From Deltaproteobacteria bacterium (GTDB lineage: Bacteria; Myxococcota_A; Polyangia; GCA-2747355; JADLHG01), in assembly GCA_020848905.1 (NCBI GenBank), contig JADLHG010000043.1, forward strand, positions 1 through 64,000: a DNA stretch of 64,000 bases, in the 5' to 3' direction. Positions 48,710 through 58,998 of this stretch are shown here, one piece after another. Below the pieces are notes generated by a model, which saw nothing but the letters and a program-made list of their open reading frames with translations, searched no databases and had not been told where the DNA came from. Every line of letters starts with the position of its first letter. Position 1 is the first letter of the stretch. The position numbers and the translations under genes are program-made.

Positions 48710-50242
48710 ATGAGAGGAAGAGCGACCTGCAAATGGCTCGTGCTCGGGTACGCCTGGGCCGGATTGGCGTGCTCGCCGAGCGGAGGGGGAAGCGCCGACG
48801 CGGGGGCTACGGCCGACGTGGCTCTCGCGCGGGACGCGGCGATCCCCGATGGACGGAGCCCCCTCGAGGCCGGGAGCGTCGACCGCGGGACAGGTGACGC
48901 GACGCGAGCCGACGCGGGGCCGCCGCCCCCCTTCGTGCCGGGCGAGCTCGGTACCTCGGCTGCCGTTCTCGACCTCGACGGCGACGGACACCTCGACCTC
49001 GTGGTGGGGGCGCCCTCCTCGAGCGAGGGAGCCCGCGCGGGCGCGGTCCTCATCTATCGCGGCTCGGCGAGCGGTTTCGGGTCGACTCCGGCGGCGAAGC
49101 TCCTCGGAGAGACGGAGGGTGACAGCTTCGGGGCCCGCGTGGCGGCGGTCGGGGACGTGGACGGGGATGGAAAGCCGGAGCTCGCCGTTTCGGCGCTCCA
49201 CGCGACGGGGAGGATGCCCCTCTCCGGCGCGGTCTACGTCTACCGAGGGGGCCAGCTTCCACCCACGCGCCTGGCGAAGCTGTCGGGCGAGGTCGCGCTC
49301 GACCGGTTCGGCTCGTCGGTCGCCGGCGGAGATCTGGACGGGGACGGCAGGAGCGAGCTCGTCGTCGCGGCGCCGCTGGCGCGTGGTTACCAGCTCTACA
49401 GCGGTGCGGTGTACCTCTACCGGAGCGGCAAGGCTCTCACCGACGCCGCCGACGTGAAGCTCGGGGGGAGCGCCCAGCAGGGGGCCATCGGGGCCGCGGC
49501 GCTCGCCGTCGGGGACCTCACGGCCGACGGCCTCTCGGAGCTCCTCGTCGGGACAGGCCACTCGGTGCTGGTCTTCCTCGGGCGAAAAGATCTGCAGCAG
49601 CACCTCGCGAGCACCCCCGAAGCCGATAGCGAAATTCACGGCCGGCCGCTCACGGCCACGGGACACACCGGCTCGGGCTTCGGCAACGCGCTGGCGGTGG
49701 CCGGGGACCTGGACGGCGACGGCGTGGGGGATCTCGTCGTGGCCAATCCCTCGCGCACGGTGCCCGACCTCTTCACCAACCGAGGATGTGTCTACCTGTT
49801 CAGGGGCGCGAAGAAGCTGCCCACCGACATCCTGGAGAGCGACCCGGCGACGCGCCTGGTCAAGCTCGTGGGCGAGGCCGATGCGAGCCAGTTCGGCGCG
49901 AGCGTGGCGCTGGTGCCGGACGTGAACGGCGGCGGTGCGCCGGACCTCGTGGTCGGGGCGCGCTGGGCCGCGGGGGGCCAGGGCGGAACCTCGCCCGTGG
50001 CCGGCAAGGGCTACCTCTTCCACACCGAGGAGCTGCTCGGAAAGGGGGGCGGCGAGGTCGGGGCCAGCTCCGCGGTCCGGACCCTCGTGGCCGACACGCC
50101 GAGCGGCGAGCTGGGCGGGACGGTGGCGGCAGGGCCGGCGGGGAGCGTGGTGCTCGGCGCGCCCCGGCTCGAGCAGGAAAAAGGAGGAGCGTTCGTTTTC
50201 ACCCTCAAGAGCGGCCAGGCGCAGCGCCTGCAGACCCCCTGA
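48710..50242 (+). CDS. FG-GAP repeat (integrin-like propeller) lipoprotein
   Basis: The 510-residue lipoprotein has a signal ending 'AGLAC', then an Asp/Ala/Gly/Arg linker to about residue 75. Seven FG-GAP units follow, most with the calcium loop D-x-D-G-D-G: 'LDLDGDGHLDLVVGAP', 'GDVDGDGKPELAVSA', 'GDLDGDGRSELVVAAP', 'GDLDGDGVGDLVVANP', 'PDVNGGGAPDLVVGAR', alternating with 'DSFGARVA', 'DRFGSSVA' and 'SQFGASVA'. This is a seven-bladed Ca-binding propeller displayed on the outer membrane, probably for adhesion or protein contact. A di-CxxCH cytochrome gene follows 30 bp downstream. Confidence 0.88.
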   Translation: MRGRATCKWLVLGYAWAGLACSPSGGGSADAGATADVALARDAAIPDGRSPLEAGSVDRGTGDATRADAGPPPPFVPGELGTSAAVLDLDGDGHLDLVVGAPSSSEGARAGAVLIYRGSASGFGSTPAAKLLGETEGDSFGARVAAVGDVDGDGKPELAVSALHATGRMPLSGAVYVYRGGQLPPTRLAKLSGEVALDRFGSSVAGGDLDGDGRSELVVAAPLARGYQLYSGAVYLYRSGKALTDAADVKLGGSAQQGAIGAAALAVGDLTADGLSELLVGTGHSVLVFLGRKDLQQHLASTPEADSEIHGRPLTATGHTGSGFGNALAVAGDLDGDGVGDLVVANPSRTVPDLFTNRGCVYLFRGAKKLPTDILESDPATRLVKLVGEADASQFGASVALVPDVNGGGAPDLVVGARWAAGGQGGTSPVAGKGYLFHTEELLGKGGGEVGASSAVRTLVADTPSGELGGTVAAGPAGSVVLGAPRLEQEKGGAFVFTLKSGQAQRLQTP

Positions 50243-50272
50243 CCCGGCGGGACCCGCGGAAGGAAGCGAACA

Positions 50273-51217
50273 ATGCGAAAAAGAACTCTAATACTAATCA
50301 GCGCGTGCGCCGGCAGCCTCGCGCTGACCGTCGGTCTCTCGCGCGGGGAGGAGCCCGCACCCTTCACCCCCGCCGGGCAGAAGTGGGCCGCGCTCCCGAC
50401 GGGGCACGCCCCGGGCAAGGACAACGGTAAGGTCACCGGGGACCCGAAGAACGCGCTCCACTTCCCCGGGGCGGACTGCGGCATCTGCCACCTGGAGGGG
50501 CGGAGCGCGGGGAAGTTCGTCTTCACCGTCGGGGGGACGCTCTACAAGGACAAGGCCGGACGAGAGCCTCTGGCCGGCGCCGAGGTCGTGCTGCGGGACG
50601 TGACCGGCAAGGTGATCAGCATGACCAGCAACGCGGCGGGGAACTTCTTCACCTACGAACCCGTCGCCGCCGACCCGCGGCTCGGGGGCGACCCGAAGAG
50701 CCCCGCCAACTGGCGCTACAAGGCCTGGGTTCACCAGGGCGGCCACGTGGTGCGGACCATGGTCACCCTCGCGCCCGTGGGGGGGATGGGGGCGCCGCGG
50801 ATGTCCTGCAACATGCACCACGCGCCGACGGGCACGCGTGGACCCGTGGCTCCCGTGAGCTACGGGTCGCTGGCCAGCTTCCCGAAGACGGGGGTGAGCT
50901 TCCGCCAGCACGTCTTGCCCGTGCTGAAGAACCGGTGCAAGGCCTGCCACGTACCGGGTTCGACCAAGCCGAACGTGGCCTACGGCACTGAGAACTTCGA
51001 CTTCAGCGCGGGTCTGGACCTGTCCGGCTACCAGAAGGACGCCCTCTCGGCGAAGGGGCTCGCCGACGTGGTGAACACCGTGACGCCCGACGCGAGCCTG
51101 CTCCTCGCCAAGCCCATGACGGGCGGCAAGCACGGCGGCGGGCAGCACTGGAAGGTTGGGGATCCGGACCACGCGGTGCTCCGGCAGTGGATCGCGGAAG
51201 GGGCGAAGGAGAACTGA
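50273..51217 (+). CDS. Exported c-type cytochrome with two CxxCH sites and a beta-sandwich insert
   Basis: The product is 314 residues. A signal peptide is followed by a first heme site Cys69-G-I-Cys72-His73. A carboxypeptidase-regulatory-like beta-sandwich occupies about residues 85-170 ('PLAGAEVVLRDVTGKV'). An unusual 'SCNMHHAP' block (Cys179) lies near 180, and a second heme site Cys222-K-A-Cys225-His226 opens a C-terminal cytochrome domain ending 'VLRQWIAEGAKEN', as in planctomycete-type cytochromes. Likely periplasmic. The FG-GAP lipoprotein upstream may hold it at the outer membrane (inference). The start ATG has GGAAGG upstream. Confidence 0.82.
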   Translation: MRKRTLILISACAGSLALTVGLSRGEEPAPFTPAGQKWAALPTGHAPGKDNGKVTGDPKNALHFPGADCGICHLEGRSAGKFVFTVGGTLYKDKAGREPLAGAEVVLRDVTGKVISMTSNAAGNFFTYEPVAADPRLGGDPKSPANWRYKAWVHQGGHVVRTMVTLAPVGGMGAPRMSCNMHHAPTGTRGPVAPVSYGSLASFPKTGVSFRQHVLPVLKNRCKACHVPGSTKPNVAYGTENFDFSAGLDLSGYQKDALSAKGLADVVNTVTPDASLLLAKPMTGGKHGGGQHWKVGDPDHAVLRQWIAEGAKEN

Positions 51218-51278
51218 CGCGCCGGCGCGACGTCACAGCCGCCCGCGCGTGCGGTAGAGTGCGGTGCGGGAGTCCCTC

Positions 51279-52571
51279 GTGCCGCGCGTTATCCTGCACT
51301 GCGACCTCGACGCCTTCTACGCCTCCGTCGAGCAACGGGATCGCCCCGAGCTGCGCGGCCGCCCCGTGATCGTCGGCGGGTCGGTCCGCCGGGGCGTGGT
51401 CTGCGCCGCGTCCTACGAGGCGCGCCCCTTCGGCGTGCGCTCGGCGATCCCGATGGCCCGGGCGGTGAGGCTCTGCCCCGAGGCGGTGGTGCTCGCGCCG
51501 CGCATGTCCCACTACGCGGCCGTGTCGCGGCAATTCTTCGGCATCCTGGGGCGCTACTCGCCGCTCGTGGAGGGCCTTTCGCTCGACGAGGCGTTCCTGG
51601 ACGTGACGGGGGCGGAGCGGTTGCTCGGCGAGGGGCCGGCCATCGCGCGGGGGATCAAGCAGGCGGTACGCGACGAGCTCGCCCTCGTCGTCTCCGTGGG
51701 TGTGGCGCCGACGAAGTTTCTGGCCAAGATCGCGAGCGACCTCTCCAAGCCCGACGGCCTGCTCGTGGTGGCCGAGGAGGAGGTGGCGACGTTCCTCGGA
51801 CCGCTGCCGATCTCGCGGCTCTGGGGGGTGGGGCCGCGCACCGAGGAGGCGCTGTCGGCGCTGGCGCTGCGGACGATCGGGGAGCTCGCGCGTCTCGACG
51901 AGCGGACCCTGGCGCGCGCGATCGGCGAGGCGCGCGCGGTGCATCTGCTGCGGCTGGCGCGGGGGCTCGACGACCGCGACGTGGTCCCCGACCGCGAGGC
52001 GGTCTCGGTGGGCCACGAGGACACCTTCGACGAGGACTGCTTCGACCGGGAGCGACTCCGCGCGCACCTGCTGGATCAGGCCGACCGGGCCGCAGCGCGC
52101 CTACGGGCCCTCGGGCTCCGGACGCGCGTGGTCACGCTGAAGATCAAGTACGCCGACCACCGGCGGCTGAGTCGCCGCGCCTCGCTGAAGGAGGCGACGG
52201 ACGACGGCAGCACGGTGGGCCGGGTGGCGTGCGCGCTCCTCGCGCGGGTTCCGGAGCTGGAGCGAAGAGGCGTGCGCCTGACGGGGGTGAGTCTGTCGGG
52301 CTTCGTGACCGAGCCGGGGGCGGTGCAGCTCGGCTTGCTCGACGGGGAGGGTGCGGCGCAGCAGGTCGCCGACCGCGTGGGACTCGGCGCGGTGCTGGAT
52401 CAGATCGCCGCGCGCTTCGGGCCCGACGCACTCCGCCGGGCCGTGCACTTGCCTGCTAGCGGTGCGCCGGAGGCTGCGGAGGATTGTGCGGCTGACCGCC
52501 GATCGGGCCCGGGATCGGGGCGGGCGCCGGGGGCTGGGCCGGCTCGGGGCGCACGTACTTCCAGGCGTTGA
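51279..52571 (+). CDS. dinB: DNA polymerase IV (Y-family)
   Basis: The product is about 430 residues. GTG 51279 is well spaced from GGGAG; GTG 51264 is also in frame. Y-family motifs: 'VILHCDLDAFYASVEQRD' (Asp9), 'CAASYEARPFGVRSAIP', 'LSLDEAFLDVTG' (Asp103/Glu104), 'SVGVAPTKFLAKIASD', the helix-hairpin-helix 'LWGVGPRTEEAL' and little-finger 'RTRVVTLKIKYADH'. It copies damaged templates and is usually SOS-linked, but no LexA box was recognised upstream. After the expected end near 'RFGPDALRRAVHL' the frame continues about 37 low-complexity residues into the convergent gene (116-bp overlap), so the tail may be non-functional. Confidence 0.93.
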   Translation: MPRVILHCDLDAFYASVEQRDRPELRGRPVIVGGSVRRGVVCAASYEARPFGVRSAIPMARAVRLCPEAVVLAPRMSHYAAVSRQFFGILGRYSPLVEGLSLDEAFLDVTGAERLLGEGPAIARGIKQAVRDELALVVSVGVAPTKFLAKIASDLSKPDGLLVVAEEEVATFLGPLPISRLWGVGPRTEEALSALALRTIGELARLDERTLARAIGEARAVHLLRLARGLDDRDVVPDREAVSVGHEDTFDEDCFDRERLRAHLLDQADRAAARLRALGLRTRVVTLKIKYADHRRLSRRASLKEATDDGSTVGRVACALLARVPELERRGVRLTGVSLSGFVTEPGAVQLGLLDGEGAAQQVADRVGLGAVLDQIAARFGPDALRRAVHLPASGAPEAAEDCAADRRSGPGSGRAPGAGPARGARTSRR

Positions 52572-52950
52572 CCTGCTGCAGGACCAGGCCGCCCGCGAAG
52601 CCGCCCTCGAGGAAGGAGGCGATCCCCTGGAAGGGACCGATCTGCTTCCGGCTGTGCGCCAGCTGCACCATGCGCTTGGTCGCGCGGAAGTCGGCCGTGA
52701 TGGTGCGGCCCTGGTCGGTCGGGCGCAGCCCGCCGTGGCTCCACAGGTCGCCGAGCCGGATGCTGCGGGTGGTGAAGGCCTTGGTCGGGTTGTACTGCCG
52801 GTTCAGGCTGGCCGCGATCATGCTCTTCATCGACTTCGCCGTCTGGCGGTCGGCGCGGTACGGCATGGGGATGTCGGCGCGCACCGGCGCCGCGGCGAAG
52901 AGCACGCCGCCGAGCACGGCCAGAGACAACGAACGAGCAAACGCTTTCAT
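52456..52950 (-). CDS. Small exported protein of unknown function
   Basis: The product is 164 residues from ATG 52950 with an excellent GGGAGGA site, so the gene is credible despite its overlap with dinB. A signal peptide ('SLAVLGGVLFAAAPVRA') precedes 'DIPMPYRADRQTAKSMKSM'. The middle part has 'RLGDLWSHGGLRPTDQGRTI' and 'DFRATKRMVQLAHSRKQ', then a Gly-rich helix 'GIASFLEGGFAGGLVLQQ', and a Pro-rich C-terminus. No known domain was recognised. The last 116 bp are antisense to the dinB tail. Confidence 0.7.
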   Translation of the reverse strand: MKAFARSLSLAVLGGVLFAAAPVRADIPMPYRADRQTAKSMKSMIAASLNRQYNPTKAFTTRSIRLGDLWSHGGLRPTDQGRTITADFRATKRMVQLAHSRKQIGPFQGIASFLEGGFAGGLVLQQVNAWKYVRPEPAQPPAPAPIPGPIGGQPHNPPQPPAHR

Positions 52951-53471
52951 GGTGTCCTCCCGGAGGTAGATAGAGCCGCACCACGCCAACCAGCGGCGCC
53001 GCGCATCTGCGCTCTCCCGCCCGCGTCGTGCACGCAGGGGCGAAGGGCAACTGCCGTGCCCGGGCCCCGCATCCTCAACTCCTCGTGACCATGGAGAGCC
53101 GTGCGGAGCGAGCCGGCCCGGGGCCTTCGGGATCCGAAGCGGCGCCGCGGACGCCATCCGAGCTCCGGTGTTCAGCGCGCGACCAGGTCCAGGGATGGGT
53201 ACTTCGCGGTCCGTCCGTTGCGGTCCGCACCTCTTCACGGTCGGGCCGGAGGCGCGGCGGACGGCCAAGTGTAATCCAAATTACTCTATGACGGCGAACA
53301 TGCTGCAATGAGTCACAGCCCTCAGATTCACACTAACACGATGTAATGTTGTGCAAAAAAAAGACCCGTTGTCATTCCTCTTACGTTGTGCGACCTAGTG
53401 TGCAGGTGGAGTCGCGCGTAGGATCGCGGCTCACGTTGGCGAGGGTTTCTCTACACGTAGTGGAGGGTTGC
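52951..53471. other. Long divergent intergenic region, AT-rich promoter zone before the subtilase
   Basis: No gene is seen in these 521 bp. The half next to the small exported gene is GC-rich. From about 53268 to 53400 base composition drops sharply to AT-rich, with 'GTAATCCAAATTAC' (a 5-bp inverted repeat), an A8 run near 53356 and GTTGTGC twice. This is the likely control region of the subtilase gene. No consensus -35/-10 pair could be fixed. GGAGGG (53462-53467) is the subtilase ribosome binding site. Confidence 0.5.
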
Positions 53472-55988
53472 ATGCGGCGCGGGCATCTGCGAAGCGCGAG
53501 CGGAGTTCTGGCGGTGGTCCTGGCCTTCGGGCTCGGGGCCTGTGGGAACGACGAGAACACGGGCGGCGCCGTCGGGACGTGGCGGGCGGGGCTCACGGGG
53601 CTCGAGAAGGCCGACGTGATCCTGCAAGCCATCGCGGGCCGCGGCGTGACGGCGGCGAACGCGCATCGGGCCTTCCCGCGCAAGCTCGTGCAGCTGCGCT
53701 CGGGCCGGGTGAACGGGAAGCAGGAGGCCCTGATCGACGTGCTGATCCAGGCCGACCCGAGCGCGGTGAGCAAGCTGCAGGCGCTCGGCGTGACGGTACG
53801 CACGGTGACCAACGACGGGATCATCACCGCGACGACCCCGCTCTCGCGCGTGCAGGCCATCGCCGCACTCTCCGAGGTGACGCGCATCGAAGCCTCGCGC
53901 GCGATGAAGGCGATGAACGACAAGTCGAACGACCTCTTCGCCACGCCCGCGGGGACGCAGGCGGGGATGAACAACCCGCGGTCGTATCGTGGGGCGGGCG
54001 TGGTGGTCGGCGTCATCGACACCGGCATCGACTGGACGCACAAGGACTTCATCAAGGACGCGACGGAGTGCGTGGGTTGCACTCCCGAGACGCGGGTGGC
54101 CTACTACTGGGACCAGTCGGATACGGCAGACGGCAACCCGCCGACGGGGTTCACCTACGGCCACGAGTACACGCGCGCAGTGATCAACGACGCGCTCCAG
54201 AACTACGACAATAGCTGGAGCGAGCTGACGAACGAATTTGGTGCGACCGCCCCCGGCTACCCGATTCGGGCTGCCGCGCGCGACGAGGACGGGCACGGCT
54301 CGCACGTGGCGGGCTCCGCGGCCGGTGATGGCAGCGGCAGCGGCAAGATGGGCGGGGCGCCCGACGCGGAGCTCGTGATCGTGAAGTTCGACTTCGACGG
54401 AGGGCGGAACTCCGACGCGTCGATCATCGACGGCGTGAACTACATCTTCCAGCGGGCCGCCGCGCTCGGCAAACCGGCGGTGATCAATATGAGCCTCGGC
54501 TCGGACTACGGCGTGCGCGACGGCACGAGCCTCGAGGAGCGGGGCATCGACGCGCTCACGGGCCCGGGCAAGGTGGTGGCCGTGGCGGCCGGCAATCCGG
54601 GCGCGAACAACTGGTCGACGAAGCTCACCTGGGGCTATGCGCTTCACGGCAGCGGCGCGATGAACGCGGACAACATCACCTTCCGCTTCCCGAGCTACGC
54701 GCCGTCGGCGAGCGACTACGGCTTCTTCGATATCTGGTACAAGAGCGGCAACAAGTGCCGCGTGCGCGTCACCGCGCCTAACGGCAGCGTCTATCCGCCG
54801 AGCACCGCGGGCGCCTACCGCAACACCTGGGTCACCGGCAGCGCGTACAGCGGGTTCAACACGACCCAGGGCGCGATCCTCGTCGGGAACGGCGGCGACC
54901 AGCTCGGTTCGGGCACCACGACCCCCGACCACGAGGTGTACGTGGAGATCTCGGACTACTACGGTACGAAGCCCGCGGCGGGGACGTGGACCATCCGGCT
55001 CGAGCCCGCAACCAGCACCAGCACCTGCGCCGGCACCTATCACGCCTGGTACGGCGCGAGCGACAGCGTGACCGCCGGCTGGAAGGCCGAGCCCCGGACC
55101 GAGATCAACAAGACACCGCGCTTCGGCGGTCGCGAGTCCGACAACAAGATGACCATCGGCACGCCGGCCTCGGCGAACAAGGTCATCGCCGTGGCGGCCT
55201 ACCAGACGCGGCAGAGCTGGACCTACGCCTACGGCGCGCAGTGCACGGCGGTCTCCTCGACGGAGCAGGCCTACAGCGCGGGTGAGCTCGGCTACTACGA
55301 GGTCTTCGAGCTCGGCGAGCTGGCCTACTTCTCGGGACGCGGTCCGCGGCGCGATGGCGTGCTGAAGCCGGAGATCGCGGCGCCGGGCGTAGGCATCGCT
55401 TCCACCTACTCGCACTTCGTGCGGCAGCACCAGTGGCCGAACAAGTGCGTCGCCATGTCCGCCGGCGGGCCGTACCACTTCGGCTCCAACCGGGTGCTCC
55501 CCGGGCTCGAGGCGAACATCCTGCAGGGGACCAGCATGGCCACGCCGAACGCGACGGGGGCCATCGCGGTGCTCCTCGATCAGAAGCGCGACCTCACCGA
55601 CGCTTGCCTGCGGAAGCTCTTCCTCGCGAGCGCGCGTCACGACGACGCCACCGATACGGTCCGCAACTCGCCGAACAGCGCCTTCACCGACACCGACGGC
55701 GTCGTCGGTACCACTAAGCCCGTGAACAACGACTGGGGCTACGGCAAGCTGGACATCGGGTCCACCTCGGCGGCGATGACGACGAACGGCTACGCCACCT
55801 GCACGGGAGCCTGCACGACGAACGCGGACTGCGCGGTGGGTAAGGTCTGCTCGCCGTCGGCCGATCCCTGCGGCTGCTCGACCTGCGTCACGCCCGTCTG
55901 CCAGGCCAAGGGGACGAGCTGCACCGCGGGTAGCCAGTGCTGCTCCGGCTCGTGCGGCGGCAAGTCGGGCTCGAAGACCTGCAAGTAG
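53472..55988 (+). CDS. Subtilisin-like (S8) serine protease lipoprotein
   Basis: The 838-residue protein starts at ATG 53472 after GGAGGG. Lipobox 'GLGAC' (Cys24). An inhibitor/propeptide-like region (about residues 60-145) precedes the catalytic domain with Asp183 ('GVIDTGIDWTHKDF'), His275 ('EDGHGSHVAG') and Ser688 ('LQGTSMATPNATG'). A large insert between His and Ser (about 455-600) contains a beta-sandwich ('YVEISDYYGTKPAAGTWTI'). The C-terminal ~55 residues are Cys-rich ('CTGACTTNADCAVGKVC', 'QCCSGSCGG'), likely disulfide-bonded. It probably degrades external protein. An upstream AT-rich segment holds its promoter. Confidence 0.93.
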   Translation: MRRGHLRSASGVLAVVLAFGLGACGNDENTGGAVGTWRAGLTGLEKADVILQAIAGRGVTAANAHRAFPRKLVQLRSGRVNGKQEALIDVLIQADPSAVSKLQALGVTVRTVTNDGIITATTPLSRVQAIAALSEVTRIEASRAMKAMNDKSNDLFATPAGTQAGMNNPRSYRGAGVVVGVIDTGIDWTHKDFIKDATECVGCTPETRVAYYWDQSDTADGNPPTGFTYGHEYTRAVINDALQNYDNSWSELTNEFGATAPGYPIRAAARDEDGHGSHVAGSAAGDGSGSGKMGGAPDAELVIVKFDFDGGRNSDASIIDGVNYIFQRAAALGKPAVINMSLGSDYGVRDGTSLEERGIDALTGPGKVVAVAAGNPGANNWSTKLTWGYALHGSGAMNADNITFRFPSYAPSASDYGFFDIWYKSGNKCRVRVTAPNGSVYPPSTAGAYRNTWVTGSAYSGFNTTQGAILVGNGGDQLGSGTTTPDHEVYVEISDYYGTKPAAGTWTIRLEPATSTSTCAGTYHAWYGASDSVTAGWKAEPRTEINKTPRFGGRESDNKMTIGTPASANKVIAVAAYQTRQSWTYAYGAQCTAVSSTEQAYSAGELGYYEVFELGELAYFSGRGPRRDGVLKPEIAAPGVGIASTYSHFVRQHQWPNKCVAMSAGGPYHFGSNRVLPGLEANILQGTSMATPNATGAIAVLLDQKRDLTDACLRKLFLASARHDDATDTVRNSPNSAFTDTDGVVGTTKPVNNDWGYGKLDIGSTSAAMTTNGYATCTGACTTNADCAVGKVCSPSADPCGCSTCVTPVCQAKGTSCTAGSQCCSGSCGGKSGSKTCK

Positions 55989-56108
55989 CTCCTTTCTCCT
56001 CCCCCCTCCTCTGCACCAAGCGACGTTCTCCTGCGGCAGTGGCTCCGGCCCTCGCCGGGTGATATCGTATTGCCCCTTAGCTAAGCTATCTGTCGACGGA
56101 GGAAGCCT

Positions 56109-57605
<1,497 letters not shown>

Positions 57606-57725
57606 TAGGTCGGGAAGCCCATCCGCTGCACGCCGCGCACCACCGGAATTTCTGTATCCCACATCACGCCGAACCGTGACAGAGCCGGCGGCAGCGGCTA
57701 GGATGAACCCGGAGTCGGAGACCGC

Positions 57726-58289
57726 ATGTCCATCGCAACTCGCCAAATTCTCTCCGCGTTCGTCCTCGCGTCGGCCAGTCTGCTGCCCCGCGCCGCGAGC
57801 GCGGCCCCCGAGGTCGGCAAGCCCTTGCCCGATTTCGCGCTCCGCGATCGGGAGGGCGCGCTGGTCAGCGTTTCGCACCTGGCCTACCCGGGCCCGGCGG
57901 ATCCGCGTCGGCCCAAGCACGTCGTGCTGCTGGACTTCTTTCGTACCGACTGCAAACCGTGCGTCGCGTCATTGCCGAAGCTCGTCGAGCTGCATAAGAA
58001 GTATGGGCAGCGGGGGCTCAAGGTGATCATGGTGGCGCTGCACGAGGACGACGACGGCGCCGAGAAGCTCGCCGAGTTCCTGCAGCGCAACCCCGTCCCC
58101 TTCACCGTGCTCGAGGACCCGTACGGCGTGGCCGCGGGCAAGTACGTCAAGGGGCCGAAGGGCGTGACGTTGCCGGCGCTCTTTCTCGGGGATCGGGAGG
58201 GCGTGCTCCGCGGACGATGGGGCTTCGTGGACGGGACCGAGCAGCGCAAGCTCGGCGGAGCGATCGAGGGGTATCTCAAGTCGAAGTAG
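57726..58289 (+). CDS. Exported TlpA/ResA-like thioredoxin-fold protein
   Basis: The 187-residue product has a signal peptide ending 'AASAAPEVG'. The thioredoxin-fold domain carries the redox motif Cys76-K-P-Cys79 in 'LLDFFRTDCKPCVASLP', then 'GLKVIMVALHEDDDGAEKL' and the cis-Pro region 'GVTLPALFLGDREG'. This matches periplasmic TlpA/ResA reductases that keep apocytochrome or other cysteines reduced, a reasonable need given the many CxxCH proteins of the genome (inference). It heads a same-strand run with two lipoproteins, separated by 37 bp. Confidence 0.88.
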   Translation: MSIATRQILSAFVLASASLLPRAASAAPEVGKPLPDFALRDREGALVSVSHLAYPGPADPRRPKHVVLLDFFRTDCKPCVASLPKLVELHKKYGQRGLKVIMVALHEDDDGAEKLAEFLQRNPVPFTVLEDPYGVAAGKYVKGPKGVTLPALFLGDREGVLRGRWGFVDGTEQRKLGGAIEGYLKSK

Positions 58290-58326
58290 CGGTTCCGGGC
58301 GAAGGTAGCGGTCGGCAGGGACATCC

Positions 58327-58998
58327 ATGACCACGCGAGGACGTGCGAGAACGGAGGGGGTACGAGCTCGCGAGGGGGCCACGCTGCTCCTGCTCGCGGG
58401 CCTCGCCCTCGTCGGGTGCTCGAACTTCAAGCAGTTCAAGGCCTACGTTCCGACGGCGATGCCGCAGCCCGGCGCTGCGCGCTTCACGGTGAAGCTGAAC
58501 GTCTGGAACGCCCCCGACGAGTTCACGATCTATCCGCGGCGGCTGCACCCCGACAGGTATCGCCGGGAGATCCGGGACTACGTGAAGGAGAGCCTCTCGG
58601 CCGAGCTGCGCCAGGTGGGCTTCCGGCTCACGGAGACCGTGGCGCCGGGGGTCGTGATCGTGGACGCGCACGTCAATCAGTTCGACCTCGGCTACGAGAA
58701 AGCCTGGTGGACCACGGCCGTGGCCTTCGTGGGGTACAGCAAGGTGAAGGTGGGCGCGGTGGCCGACGTCACGATCGAGGCCGTGATGCCGAAGCGCGGG
58801 GACAGGTACCGGCGCCGCTTCATGGCGCGCAGCGAGTATCAGGCGCGCCTGCTCTGGCTCGGCTTCTTCCTGCCGATCCTGCCGCTCCCCATCTCGGGCT
58901 TCTACGACGAGGCGGAGCAGGTGGCGATCGTCTCGAACGACTGCTTTCGTCGGGTCGCGCTCTCTCTCGAGGAGCTGGTGCGCAACTATGGCAGCTGA
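58327..58998 (+). CDS. Lipoprotein of unknown function
   Basis: The 223-residue lipoprotein has a basic N-terminus and signal 'LLLLAGLALVGC' (lipobox about residue 31). The mature domain is alpha/beta: 'RFTVKLNVWNAPDEFTIY', 'YVKESLSAELRQVGFRL', 'VIVDAHVNQFDLGYEKAW', 'VKVGAVADVTIEAVMP' and 'CFRRVALSLEELVRNYG'. The pattern of strand, amphipathic helix and 'V.V.A.V..F....' recalls outer-membrane assembly or LPS-export lipoproteins, but no family was identified. Its stop is overlapped by the next lipoprotein gene (11 bp), implying coupled synthesis. Confidence 0.72.
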   Translation: MTTRGRARTEGVRAREGATLLLLAGLALVGCSNFKQFKAYVPTAMPQPGAARFTVKLNVWNAPDEFTIYPRRLHPDRYRREIRDYVKESLSAELRQVGFRLTETVAPGVVIVDAHVNQFDLGYEKAWWTTAVAFVGYSKVKVGAVADVTIEAVMPKRGDRYRRRFMARSEYQARLLWLGFFLPILPLPISGFYDEAEQVAIVSNDCFRRVALSLEELVRNYGS

